DNA of 22,601 nt. It comes from Chara braunii (Eukaryota; Streptophyta; Charophyceae; Charales; Characeae). The notes below the pieces were generated by a model. That model did not search any database, had not been told where the DNA came from, and was given only the letters and a program-made list of their open reading frames with translations. How positions within the stretch are numbered: the stretch's first letter is position 1; every line of letters begins with the position of its first letter. The stretch spans positions 728,227 to 750,827 of the forward strand of contig BFEA01000005.1 of NCBI GenBank assembly GCA_003427395.1, read 5' to 3'. Positions 8,593-18,840 of this stretch are shown in pieces. Made by a program: the position numbers and the translations under genes.

Positions 8593-8599
8593 TAGTGGT

Positions 8600-8714
8600 A
8601 GTGTGGGAGAGAGATGGCTGGCGGAGGCCAGCGAGACTTACCTGTGGCGCCATAGCTCCAGCTCCATCTTCGAGGTACCTGCATCAAGGCGCCATCTTCA
8701 CAGGTTAGTACTGG

Positions 8715-8773
<59 letters not shown>

Positions 8774-9218
8774 CTTCTTCCTCTTCTATGTCCACCATCT
8801 CTTCTTCCCCTCTCACCACCTGACTTCTCAGTATCAGCGGACTACTACAGAGAGAGAGAGAGTTGTGACTTGGGACTTGATGACATTGGATCCAGACTCG
8901 ACATTTGGGATTCAGACAGTTTGACGAGGGACTATTTGGGCCTGTGCCGAAGACTTGGTGTTGACGACATTCCCATCTTCCCCTCCTCTTCGTCTAACCC
9001 CCTTCTTCTTCGTCTGTGTATGGTTGGGGCTGGCGCAGTCTTCCTGTGTGAAGCGCCAGACCCCTTTCACACCATGGAACGATGATGATGATGTGTGTTA
9101 AGGGCTGCATTGCAATATTGATTGTTCGGATCATTGGTAAGTCTTCCGCTATGCTATCTTGTACTTCGTATTGAGAGGTTGGTTCTTGTTCTGGTCTGCA
9201 CCGTTACAGTATGCAACA
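8600..9218 (+). mobile_element. possible 3' part of an LTR (boundary inferred)
   Basis: The end of this segment (GCAACA at 9213-9218) is followed after a 3-nt spacer by a primer-binding-site-like sequence at 9222. That is the arrangement at the 3' edge of a 5' LTR in plant Gypsy and Copia elements, whose LTRs end in CA. The left boundary is not determined. No gag-pol follows, only an AT-rich tandem array, and no second LTR was found in the window. It would therefore be a fragment or non-autonomous remnant. Confidence 0.3.
8719..8768. repeat. (AG)25 microsatellite
   Basis: A pure AG dinucleotide repeat of 50 nt. A shorter AG run recurs at about 8850-8863. Confidence 0.97.
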
Positions 9219-9221
9219 GTT

Positions 9222-9233
9222 TGGTATCGGAGC
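9222..9233 (+). promoter_or_regulatory. LTR-retrotransposon primer binding site (tRNA-iMet-like)
   Basis: TGGTATCGGAGC matches the common plant PBS TGGTATCAGAGC, complementary to the 3' end of initiator tRNA-Met, at 11 of 12 positions. It lies 3 nt after a CA that could end an LTR. Confidence 0.45.
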
Positions 9234-9358
9234 GGACCTCTCATTCAGAGGACCCGCTCAATCAAGTAGCCAGCTTGCTTGATCTATTGATTACTCATCA
9301 GTAAATCAAGAAGGACTTCATCAAATCTCTGAATTTTTTTTTTTTCTCGCAACAACTA

Positions 9359-9553
9359 TCTGAAAATTTCTGATATTCGCATTTCGTTTTACCTGAAAAT
9401 TTCTGATATTGGTATTTCGTTTTCACGTAACAAATATCTGAAAATTTCTGATAAATCGCATTTCGTTTTGTCTGAAAATTCCTGATAGTAGCATTTCGTT
9501 TCTCTGATATTTCGCATACATAGCTGAAATTTTCTGATGTTAGTATTTCGTTT
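9359..9553. repeat. AT-rich tandem array, unit about 33-45 bp
   Basis: Five to six degenerate copies of CTGAAAATTTCTGATATT followed by GCATTTCGTTTT, starting near 9359, 9393, 9438, 9472, 9504 and 9524. Larger units containing CATATTCTC and TTCTTTTCTGAAAAT follow from 9588. Confidence 0.85.
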
Positions 9554-9582
9554 TTTAGGCATAGTGGGATAACGATAGAAGT

Positions 9583-9708
9583 GGTCATATTCTCGGAAAC
9601 CGGAATTATTCTTTTCTGAAAATTGAATTTCCATTCTATCCCGCAAATTTTTTTTTGAAAATCGAAATCTTGCGAAGCCTACCAACAGTTCGTTAGGCAT
9701 ATTCGGAG
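9583..9708. repeat. left part of a ~126-bp repeat array interrupted by the LINE
   Basis: The copy beginning CATATTCTCGGAAACCGGA (9588) is clearly related to CATATTCTCAGAAACGGGA at 19851. Both continue with TTCTTTTCTGAAAAT, a Y-rich segment, CGCAA and a T run. If the LINE and one copy of its target duplication are removed, the two copies become adjacent with a period near 126 bp. Confidence 0.75.
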
Positions 9709-9722
9709 GTTGCCATATTCTC
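9709..9722. repeat. LINE target-site duplication, 3' side
   Basis: GTTGCCATATTCTC, repeated exactly at 19846-19859. The LINE's A-rich tail (T run on the + strand) starts a few bases after it. Confidence 0.8.
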
Positions 9723-9726
9723 CTTG

Positions 9727-9762
9727 TTTTTTTTTTTTGTTTTTTTTTTTTGTTTTTTTTTN
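9727..9762 (-). other. A-rich 3' tail of the LINE, ending in an ambiguous base
   Basis: On the + strand, T runs are broken by single G (A runs broken by C on the LINE strand). The tract ends with the only N in the window, at 9762, so its length was not resolved in assembly. Confidence 0.8.
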
Positions 9763-10905
9763 CAATCACAAGAAGAACCTGCGAGGATAACAATCGGAAT
9801 CACACTGATGATGAGCCAATTAAACCAAATATCGTCACAGAGTTTGTTCCAGTATCTCGCCACACTCAGAACCCCACACTCCACTCTCTACCCTACACCC
9901 AGTTAGAAGCGCACAACCAAAACAGCCTCCCAAAGGCCAGCGCCAACCACCCAGATGAAGAACAGATCCTGCGATGGAGTCTTCAGTGCCGATGGACAAC
10001 TCTGACAAAGAAACAGGCAGCTATGGCTGCCGCCACCCACAAACACTCAGTGAAGAGCCTCAGCACAGCCTGGCCAAACGCAGATACCCCCAGGGTAGAT
10101 GCGCTGAGGGTGCCCCAACTCCGGCAACCTTCAGAAGGGCCAGCTATGGCCCCCGTCCTAGGCAAGGGTCTCAGGATGCCGCCTGCAGACAATTGTCACC
10201 GCCAACTTGCTCGGCTTCTCCAAACGCTGCGTCCCAAAAATGAACAGCAAAAAGTTCTAAACAGTCCTTTTTTTGTTTTTGTTTTTTGTTTTGTTTTTTG
10301 TTTTGAACAGCCGAGGTGGTACTAGGGGTGCTGGTAAGAGCAGACACCGCTAGTACCCCCAGGGAGGCTCCATCTATTGGTGGGGAGCGGCACCTGCTGG
10401 AAATCGGGTCCAGCGTCCCTGAACATCTTGATGATCATCAGAACATACAGATTGTTGTAGGCTGGCAGCATTGATTACCCTCCGGCGAGGGGATTGACTG
10501 CCCATCTGAGATCTACCTTTGTCTGTGTGCACCTGCCAGCATTGATTGCCCGGAAGCCCGGGGATTGACTGTGCAGGTGCACTTCCTGTGTTGCGGACCG
10601 GGTCTGAGGATAACTTCCATCTGAAAAAGGGGGGAGCAGAAGACTGCCTCTTCAGTCTGCACCAGACCGCCAGATCTTGCGTGTTTCCTTTAGCAGTCAC
10701 TTTATGTTCCTCGTGATGCCCGTCCTCTAGATACCCGTCCTCTCCATATCCACCCTGTGTCGCCCGCTCATTCTGCTCCATACCATTGCATGTCCACCAT
10801 CGCCAGCCGGTGGGGTGGGAAAGGGTCCGGGAATTCGGTGGCCGGTCGCAGTGGGATCTCCTGCCCCACAGTAGTCCAGTCCCTGAAGCAGATGCAGTAG
10901 TCCCT
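9763..10905 (-). other. 3' UTR of the LINE
   Basis: About 1.1 kb between the end of ORF2 and the tail. It holds a second A-rich tract with a CAAAAAA pattern (10268-10303 on the minus strand) and a duplicated hairpin region (10461-10582). The 200-codon and 191-codon frames here (10374-10976 on -, 9750-10325 on +) lack protein-like features. The internal A-rich tract could be the tail of a shorter ancestral element, with 9763-10267 added later by read-through. Confidence 0.6.
10461..10582 (-). other. duplicated, covarying RNA hairpin in the LINE 3' UTR
   Basis: Two copies, 71 bp apart, of ATTGATT(A/G)-stem-loop-stem-GATTGACTG (+ strand). Copy 1 is CCCTC-CGGC-GAGGG at 10478-10491. Copy 2 is CCCGG-AAGC-CCGGG at 10549-10562. 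The flanks are nearly identical but the stems differ at two positions on each side, and pairing is kept. Copy 2 is enclosed by a perfect 10-bp outer stem, GTGCACCTGC (10527-10536) with GCAGGTGCAC (10573-10582). Copy 1 has a shorter outer stem, GGCAG/CTGCC. In some LINE families a 3'-UTR stem-loop is bound by the RT to start reverse transcription, so this is a candidate for that role. Confidence 0.6.
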
Positions 10906-13900
10906 TCAGAATTCCACCTGGTTGTCCTCTGAGGAGGGCTTACCCTCCCACTTGAGAGATGCGATCCAGCCCCCATTCTCGCTGCCCAGCCAATCCCCAG
11001 AAAATTGACGAATTGCTTGTGCGATGTCCTTTACAGAAAGGTATAGGTCAAGTTGGGTTTTCGTTCTTTGCCAGTGTATCGTGATTTCTTGTTGGATATA
11101 TTGCCTTATCATATCTGTTGACTCTTCCCCAGTTATGAGGACTCCATCCATAACATGTATGCAACGTCTTCTCCAGAGGGTCCACACAACCGCTCTTCTC
11201 CCCAACTTGAACATATTGTTTTCGAGGGTGTTATCAGTCGGGGAGGACCATACCTCGCATAAAATTGCCCGCCAATCCCATGGCCATTGAGAACCAGTGC
11301 CCAACCGAGACCAAATCCTATCCCACCATCGCCATGTGAGCACCGCCCCTGGGCACTGCATGAATATGTGCTCTATGGTTTCCGGGATTCTGCGGGAGGG
11401 AAAGGTTGTGTGACATGACCTGCACCATGGTAATGCCTGCCCCTTTTGCTCCAGGTATGTACGGTCGATCAACCAGTCGTTGGTGGGCAGGCAGCGGTGT
11501 TCTATCTGCCATTGGAGAGAGGCCATCTTCGCAGGTCTGGATCTTGTGGCCAAGAACCATCGAATCGGGCGAATTACCTTGTTCCCTATGTTTAGATGTG
11601 ACTTCCAACGGGCCTTCACTATGTCCTTTATGTTCACTTTAGGTCGAAGCAGCCGGTATGTGGCCTTCACTGATAGAGTGTGCAGCTTCAGGTTCGTCCC
11701 GGTTCCGGGTTTTCGCCTAGGGACCCACTGCCACTCGTCCGGATCCAAGGGTAGCTCCATCAGGGGAACACTCGGCTGGTATGCGAAACAAACGTCCTTC
11801 TCCCGCAGCACACGTATCCTGTGCAGGTCCGCTGTTTTCCACCATCGAACTACCTCAGGACGGTACCGGGTGAGTATATTATCCTTGCCAACATGGAAGA
11901 GGTTTATCAGCGTTTCGTCGGATCGTACCTCCACCACATTGCCCACACTCTCCGGGTCCCCTGGGATAGCTACCCAATCCCCTTCCTTCAGCCGTGGTCC
12001 TCTGCGTAGAATGCGCACCCAGTCCAGGGGAACTGCATTAGTTAGTAATTCGACATTCTCTTCAATTTTGTGATTGTATTTTAGTGCAGCTCTCAATTGT
12101 GGCCCCGATTTCCAGTCCCCCGCTTCCTTGTCCCATATGTCTTTTATCCGAATAATTCCTTTTTTAACCCAACCGTTCCACGGGGAGTCTGAGCTTCGAT
12201 ACACCCTGCTGTGGCGGTCTGTGATCTTCCTGTTCCCAAAAGGGGGCTGGGGCATTACCTCCTCCCACCTGGTTGGTGAGGGTTGATCAGGCAGAGGAAG
12301 TTGGCGCCAGGTTTTAATGACTCGAGTCCAGAAGTCGTCTCTGACCAGGTCCAAGCGGGCCGCATCTCGGGGTGATTCTTGCTCCTTACGGGGGCGCCTT
12401 GGCACAGTCCAAAAGCGGTCTTCTAGCCAGGTCAGAGGGCTAAGTCCTTGCGGTGCCTGAGGGGCGAGTCTAGCTATCTGTTCCAGCGCTAGGGCCTGCC
12501 ATGGGAGGTGCTCAGTGAACAGCAATCTCCTGACCCATTGGACAGTTAATGTCGCGATCTGAATATCCGGGTCCAGTATTCTCAGGCCCCCTATGTCCTT
12601 GGGTTGGATTACCGATGACCAGGCCACCCTGCTAATGACGTTTGAGAGCTCGTCGTCCCCTCTCCATAGCAGGGCTACTAGTTGCCTTTTAAGTGATCGA
12701 ACAACCTCCTTGCTGAGGGTCCAAATTGCGGATTTATACCACAAGGCCGCTAGTACTACGTTGTTGATTGCGAGTGCTCTGCCAATAAGGGAAGTATGTC
12801 GGTCTTTCCAGTTGGCCAGTTTTTCTAGAGTCGGCTTTAGGATCCATTCGTCATTGGATGTTGGTTTGCCCAACGCTGTCAACCTAATTCCAAGCACTCT
12901 GACCGGGGCCGTGTCAGGGAGCCATTTGACCTGTGGCAGCTCCGGTGGACGCACTCCTTGATGGTGGATCCACCATCCCAGGGTCTTGTTTCCCCAGTTG
13001 ACAGTCATGTTTGAGACGGCTGTAAATTGATCAAATAATCTCCTAATTTCCTCCATGTTTGCTGCAGTGCTATCTATCATAAGAGTCAAATCATCCGCAA
13101 ACATCGAGCAGACAGGTGTCGCCTCTTCGGGGATAGCAGAGATCTGCAATCTCCTCAGATCTTTGTTGGCCCGCAGGTTTGCTGCCAGCGCCTCCATCAC
13201 GATGATGAAGAGGAAAGGTGTCAGAGGATCCCCTTGGCGAACCGAGCGTTGCAGCGGAAAGGCCGGTGCTATCCTAGCGTTGACTTGGACACACGTAGTG
13301 GCGTTATGGTGCAGTATTTCGGTCCAGCGCCGGAATACTGGTCCGATATTCATTTTCTCCATACATTTGTCTAAAAACAGTCAATCTACATGGTCATACG
13401 CTTTTTCAAAATCAATGAAGACTACCGCCGCATTCTGTTTATCTTGCCTTGTTAGTTTCAGAAGTTCATTAACCAAGAGGATGTTGTCGTGAATCCTCCG
13501 TCCTTTAATAAAACCGGTCTGCGTTGGATGGACGATGTCTTCCAGGACCGGGATGAGACGGTTCGCCAATGCTTTTGCTAGCATTTTGTAAACCACTGTG
13601 AGCAACGTTATTGGTCGATAGTTTCCGATGTCCATTTTATCCCCTTTTTTATATAACAAGGTAAGGATCCCTTGCCCCACCAACTCCCCCATCTGTCCCG
13701 TGTCCCACACCCGGTGATAGAACTCCATGAGGTCCGGGGTCATCTGGGTCCAGAAGGTCTCCCAGAACTCTTTGGGGAATCCATCTATGCCCGGGGTCTT
13801 CTCTTCGTCCATCTGCATCATTGCCGTTCAGATTTCGTCCTTGGACAGGGGGCGATCCAGATCTGTTTATTGTTGGCCCGTCAGAGTCTTTTTCAATGGT

Positions 13901-15376
13901 TTCAAAAAATCTTCAATTTCTTTTTCCCTGACGTTCCTCTCCCGTTGATCACATCTTGAGGTGAGCAGATCCTCGAAGAAGGACCTGGCTATCTGCAAAC
14001 AGTGGGGGGTGGAAGTGGCAATATGTCCGGTTCGCGTATCGTATAGTGCTTCTATGGTTGTTCTGTGGGAACGTGCTCTGGCCATACCGAAAAATTTCTT
14101 GTCCATCGTCCCTTCCGTTTGTGTTTTTGTCAGTCTTCCTCTTATCCGTGCTCCTTCCCAACGCTGTGTGGCATAGGTCTGGAGTTGTTGTTGTAGCCTT
14201 TGAATCTCTAAGTCTTCTTCTGGCTGTCTGTGCGGTGTGTGTTGCGCATCCTGTGGACTGTTTGGTGGATCTCGGTGCTCCAGTTGCTGAAGTTTTTGGT
14301 GGATTTCCATTTCCTGTTGATGGTTTCTTGCGGCTTAAAGTTTGGAATATTCTTGACATTTCTTCCCCAGATAGAACAGTCCGTTGTTAAACCAGTCTAT
14401 GTCTTGCTGAAAGAGTCGTCGTTGTGTATGCCAGAATGTCCAGCAGTCCTTAATGTAGTTTTGGAAGGTATTATGTTTTAGAATGGAGGTATTGAGTTTG
14501 TAAAATCCAGGTCCGTGATCGGGTTTCCGTCGGAACGATAAGATGACAGTGCACATTTTGTGGTCTAGGCCCGGGTACGGGCTGGTAGGTAAGATTGTTG
14601 CCAGGAGCAGCGATCCTGCCATGTCTTTTGAGATTAGAATTAAGTCTATCCGGGATCTCGTCTGGTTCTAAGTGTCGGTCTTGCGTAGGCACGAATAGAA
14701 CCTAGTGTCCGGGTTTAGTCTTCAGAAGGAATCAAACACTTTTAATGACAGACATAACTCGTGGATTATCCGCTCGTCCTCTTCCACATACGCCGGGGTT
14801 GGGGACGGCGTTCGCCATCTATCCATCCAGCGATCCGGGGCTGCGTTGCAGTCCCCTGCTATAATGACCGGAACCCCATCCGAAATTTGTGTTTTGAGGT
14901 TCTCAAAAAAGGCTCTCCTTTCACTAACGGCATTGGGGGCATAAATGCAAAGTATGCATACGATTTCAATTTCCAGTGTGACCAGGATGGACACCCATCG
15001 ACCTTCTTCCTGATCTACCACCCAATGCACCGGGTCCGCCTTGGACTCGGGAGGAACCCAGATGGCCACCCCGGCGCTGCCGGTTTTGGGGCGTGGGCTC
15101 TGACCGCCTTATACGGCCAGATCATTTGGTGGGCACGATTGTGTTCTGGAGTGTCCATCAGATGTGTTTCTTGAACACATACAATATCTGGCCAGTTCCT
15201 GCCTCCCACCCCCCTCATCAGGTCCCAGATTGCGTTTTGTTTTCGGGCTTGCATGAGGCCAAGCCGTTCACGTTTAAGGACCTCAGATCTAGATCTGCTT
15301 CTCTCCTACATTGGTTCTAGATGCGGTCCTTTCCGTATACAGCTCTGACCAGGTCCATCTTGCTGGAATTATTCAT
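10906..15376 (-). pseudogene. LINE ORF2: APE endonuclease, reverse transcriptase, zinc-binding C-terminus (inactivated)
   Basis: The likely start is the ATG at 15374-15376 (MNNSSKMDL...). Endonuclease motifs in order: LNVNGL (15260-15277), VCVQETHL (about 15182-15159), IYAPN (14946-14932), GDCN (14856-14845), SRID (about 14650) and DH (about 14565). RT motifs: NYRPITLL, GFIKGRRIHDN, motif A FIDFEKAYDHVD (about 13419-13384), motif B SVRQGDPLTPF (13245-13213) and the catalytic FADD (13101-13090). The C-terminus has CRSC...HIFMQC (about 11430-11350), as in zf-RVT domains. From 15069 to 10906 one frame holds throughout, broken only by stops at 14722, 14668, 14335, 13867, 13828 and 13381. A further stop lies at 15317, and frameshifts near 15255 and 15085 hit the endonuclease. 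The product would have been about 1,490 residues, acting in cis on the LINE RNA for target-primed reverse transcription. Confidence 0.92.
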
Positions 15377-15438
15377 ACGCACTTTGTGTTATGCGTCATG
15401 CAATTTGTCCCTCAATGACGGACCCACAGTAGCAGATC

Positions 15439-17866
15439 TCAGTCCCAGTCTGCTGCTCCCGCCAAGGGGCCGGATCTGATGAGGGCACATAAACATTTCC
15501 GAACATCCTGTTCCGTCCAGGTGTCGCTCTGCCCAACTCTAGTTGTCTGCAGGTTCAAAAGTTGGGCACGGGTGTGCCATTTCAGGCCTGCCTCCTTGGC
15601 GGGGTCATAGCGTATAAAGACGTTACACAGTGCTATTTTATTGGGGCCTGTTGTGATCGAGGCTATTGCCTGTGCCCCTGGTGATATGCTATCCGAAATA
15701 TGTTCTTCTAGCTGTAGCTGCAACATACCAGCCGCGGCGTCAGATGTCCAGTAGTGTGACCCCCTGCCTACCATTCCCCACCGGAGATAGTCCCACCTGC
15801 CATTTCTCGTTTTTCTTTCGAACCGGGATAAGCAATATAGCCTCCCGTGAAAAGGGGTCGGAATCACCGCCCAACTCGATCATATGTCTGAGTTTTCTTT
15901 TTCGTACCAGTTCTAGAGGCGCCTCCTCATCTAGGTCCGGAGGGTCCGGGCCCGGCGGTGGGACGAGCTGTTGCAGAAATGGGGGGTCCAAAGATGTCTG
16001 GGTTAATTCAGCGCCCTCCATGTCTGTCGAGCCCGTTCTGTTCCCCTGTGTGTCATTCGTGGGTGGTGTATGTGGTGGTTGAAAGCGAGCAAACACTAAT
16101 GTGGTCAGCCTATGCCATGCATCTGTCCACTTCACCCCCGGTTGTAGACCATTTTCTAGTACCTTTTTGAGGGAGGCACTCGTGTCTAACATGGGGAACA
16201 ATTCTAAATACGTCCTGTTCCAGAAGACCGGAAGATGTGGCGGCGGTGCCCCCTCCTCCTCCTTTCCCAGGTCGTCTTCTGGGACCAGGGCTTCCGGTGA
16301 AGTGCTGATATTAGGTGGGAGCGGGTCCACCTCCATTAATTCTGAATCGAAGGCTGCCTGGAAGAGGTCACTACTGATTTCTCCTACTGTCTTCCTTGAT
16401 TGCTCACCCTCCTCAGCCCCCTCCACCTCCATACTGCCTACCCCCTTTGATTCCTCTCATTGACCCTCCGCCTCCGCCTGTCCCAACCTCGCCTCCATCT
16501 GTATGTTGTTCCCTTCCCCACTCTGTTGTATCTGTTGGGCGGGGGGGTTTGTAAGAGGTTTTTCAGTACGGTCTGTGGACTCTGTACCTTCTTCCTGAAT
16601 ATACCGCTTTGCAGCGGGGCCCGGAGCTGAGCTGAGAGTATCATTCTCTTTCTGCCCCGGGCCAGATTTCTCCTGCTGTTTTTGGACCCATTTCTCTTTT
16701 CTTGCTCTCCTGCCCACCGTTTTCCATTCTGAGGATTCCGGTTCACTTTGCCAAAGACGCGACTGTGTCTCCTGTGGTCGTTTCTCCACTGGGGCAGGAG
16801 GGGTCCATGTGTTTGGGGGGCGCGTCCCCCAGTTCGGTTCTCCAGTTTTTCCCCATTTCCATCCTATCGTGGTGTCGTCTTTCTGACTGTCCTCAATGTA
16901 GACCCATCCTTCATGCCTTGGGTCTACTGTCCTCCAATGGGTCACTTTGACCGCATCTCTCAATAGTCTTCCGGTCTCCCTGGTCCTTTTTTGCAGGTGC
17001 AGCGGACAAATATACTCAGTGCTCAAGTGTCCGTATGCCCTGCATTTGTGGCACCATGGTCTGAGTTTATGCGCCGTGTGAATCATGTATTCCTTCCCCC
17101 CCACCTGATACGGGATCACGTCATCAAGGGAGAATGGATGACCCGGGGGAAGTCCAGCGCCAGCATTAAGTAGTCATCCCTTTTAGCCACATAGGAGGGG
17201 AGAGGGTCTATGAATGCTACGATATCGTACTGCAGTCCGAAATCGTATACAAAAGCGGCCTGAATTTCAACTGGGATGTGACGAAATTCTACCCAGTAAA
17301 AGTCTTGCATGAGTTGTGTTCTCCTTTCTTCTGGCCCCAGACTGCGCTGAGGTGTCCATGGGTGAATGCGCACCTCCGACCGTTCACAACGTAGACGCTT
17401 CCATCCGTCCATCGTCATTTTGTCCGATTCGTACAGACTCAGGACCGTGAACAAGGTGTTGGAAACTGGTTGGATAAGGAAGTGATCCCGGGCCATGTCA
17501 ACACTGTTTTTCAATGATTCCAGCCGGTGGACAATCCATTTCACTTTCTCATTAACCGATTTGTAAGCGTCGTCGTCGTGAAACACCCAGTTACTAGCGT
17601 GTTTCATGTAGACCTCGTCACGGCAGGCTAGGCCGCTTTTGGGATATGCCTTAACCATTGCCTGCTTACCCCCGTGTGTTACCACCCGAGTTTCTGATGG
17701 GAGAAGAAACTTCTTCATGAAAAAGGCCCGTGCTTGTGACACCCCGTCCAGGGGGATCTCGAGGTTCCCTGTTCGCGGGCTGCCCTGACTCCGCTGGATG
17801 GTCAAAGCCTGGCCATGGAGTGGGTTTTTCAGCCTATCTGCCCAAGTGAGTTGCCGCTGATCCAGG
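15439..17866 (-). pseudogene. LINE ORF1: DUF4283-like region, damaged CCHC knuckle, Pro-rich C-terminus
   Basis: The segment begins just downstream of the adapter junction (LDQRQLTWADRLKNP...), so the apparent ATG at 17877 is adapter sequence, not a real start. Residues coded at about 17700-17120 resemble the RNA-binding DUF4283 region of plant LINE ORF1 proteins (GWKRLRCERSEVRIHPW, YDIVAFIDPLP). A frameshift near 17118 separates it from the zinc knuckle, WCHKCRAYGHLSTEY (about 17060-17010). There the last Cys of CX2CX4HX4C is Tyr (TAT). A Pro, Glu and Asp-rich tail follows, broken by an in-frame TGA at 16457-16459 and a frameshift near a CCCCTTTT run at about 15850. The final segment ends at 15439, 60 bp before ORF2. 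In active LINEs this protein coats the element's RNA. Confidence 0.75.
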
Positions 17867-17900
17867 CTCTTATACACATCTAGATGTGTATAAGAGACAG
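17867..17900. other. Nextera mosaic-end junction adapter (assembly artefact)
   Basis: The right arm AGATGTGTATAAGAGACAG (17882-17900) is the complete 19-bp Tn5/Nextera mosaic end. The left arm CTCTTATACACATCT (17867-17881) is its reverse complement lacking the outer four bases. Head-to-head fusion of two mosaic ends is the circularisation junction of Nextera mate-pair libraries. It is synthetic sequence left in the assembly. It supplies the false N-terminus MYKS to one frame and the false C-terminus LSLIHI to another. Both flanks read as LINE ORF1, so the join is probably close to correct, but bases may be missing. Confidence 0.97.
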
Positions 17901-18596
17901 GGCTGAGGAGGAGCTCTTCTCTCTATGCAGTGTCTTTCCCTGCAGTTCCGCTTCTTTCTCCTCCTCCGTCAGGACCCCTGTGTCTTCCATTTGCTTTCCT
18001 TCCTTGTTCCAAGCCAACTCCCCCTGCGGGGGGGGGGGGCGGGACAAAGTTCTTTGAGGCGTTGTGCTGGTGCGCCCAACGTTTATGTCGCAGATGTTCA
18101 TCCGCCAGTTGTCTCATCGCCCCACTATAAAATAACATGGAGTCCAATCTCTTATGTGCACGCTGCAATCTATTGGGCTTCATGCTGTTCAACCGAGGGA
18201 CGGGATGAGTGAACTGACAATCTGGGTGAACTGGCAATCTGTCTGCTTGTGCACGAGCCCCAGTGTGCCCCAAGCTGATAGTCTGTTGTGACTCTTGTGA
18301 CTGTTTTTTAATTGTTGGAACAGTTCGATTACCCCCGTGTGCCCCAAGCTGATGATCTGTTGTGGCTATTGTGACTGTTTTTTTTGTTGGATCAGTTCTA
18401 ATCGATTTCAAATGGTTTGTCGTTTTTTCGTTTTTCGTTTTTTAATGCTCTTTTGAGGTTCAGAAGTTATTTCGCTTTTTGGGGGGGATTGGCCGGGATA
18501 TACCGGGGGCTGCACCTTCGTCTGTCGTCGTACCGGCGACTCACGCTTCCCCTCCTGCCCTATGGACGCTCTGGTCCTCTTCGCTTGCGTTGCCAT
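17901..18596 (-). pseudogene. N-terminal part of LINE ORF1 and upstream leader (broken)
   Basis: Open segments on the minus strand in shifting frames. One is a basic segment from the ATG at 18596 (MATQAKRTRASIGQEG...), ending at TGA 18408. Another has MLFYSGAMRQLADEHLRHKRW and a poly-Pro stretch. A Glu/Lys-rich segment (TEEEKEAELQGKTLHREKSSSSA) runs into the adapter. The frame changes at a 12-nt G run (18028-18039) and at a 76-bp tandem duplication, either of which would cause a frameshift. The true ORF1 start cannot be fixed. The ATG near 18182 and the one at 18596 are both candidates. Confidence 0.5.
18262..18402. repeat. 76-bp tandem duplication inside the LINE
   Basis: GTGCCCCAAGCTGAT, then a TCTGTTGTG block and TGTGACTGTTTTTT, then GTTGGA(A/T)CAGTTC, appears twice with starts near 18264 and 18340 and about 85-90% identity by eye. 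The period of 76 is not a multiple of three. Confidence 0.8.
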
Positions 18597-18599
18597 CTG

Positions 18600-18840
18600 G
18601 TTCTCTTTTCCTCCCCTTGGTGCTGACTCCCTTCTGCCCCTGATGTATCCAACCCTTCTTTCTTTCCTGCCCCCCCCCCCCCAACCCTTTTCCTTTTTGC
18701 TTTCTTCCGTTTTTGCTCTCCCCTTCCTCTCTCTTCCCTCGATCTCCCCGTTGTCCGGATTTCCTTCCTCCTTCTTATTCTCCCCCCTTCCTCCTCTCCC
18801 CCTTCCCCCTTTCGGTTCCGTGCTTTTCCTCCCCGACCTT
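18600..18840. other. pyrimidine-rich part of the LINE 5' region
   Basis: The + strand is dominated by C and T, including a run of 14 C (about 18669-18682). The frames on the + strand are low-complexity Pro, Ser and Leu strings and are not genes. Confidence 0.6.

Noticed and set aside
9750-10325. 191-codon frame on the + strand
   Set aside because: It begins inside the LINE's A-rich tail and is antisense to the LINE 3' UTR; no motifs.
10374-10976. 200-codon frame overlapping the 3' end of ORF2
   Set aside because: It overlaps the true ORF2 frame and continues into the 3' UTR, and its composition lacks any domain.
11024-16463. Many + strand frames of 60-200 codons opposite the LINE
   Set aside because: They are antisense shadows of ORF1 and ORF2, whose motifs are clear on the minus strand.
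17867-17896. A perfect 30-bp palindrome considered as a biological hairpin or terminator
   Set aside because: Its arms are exactly Tn5/Nextera mosaic-end sequence, so a library artefact explains it fully.
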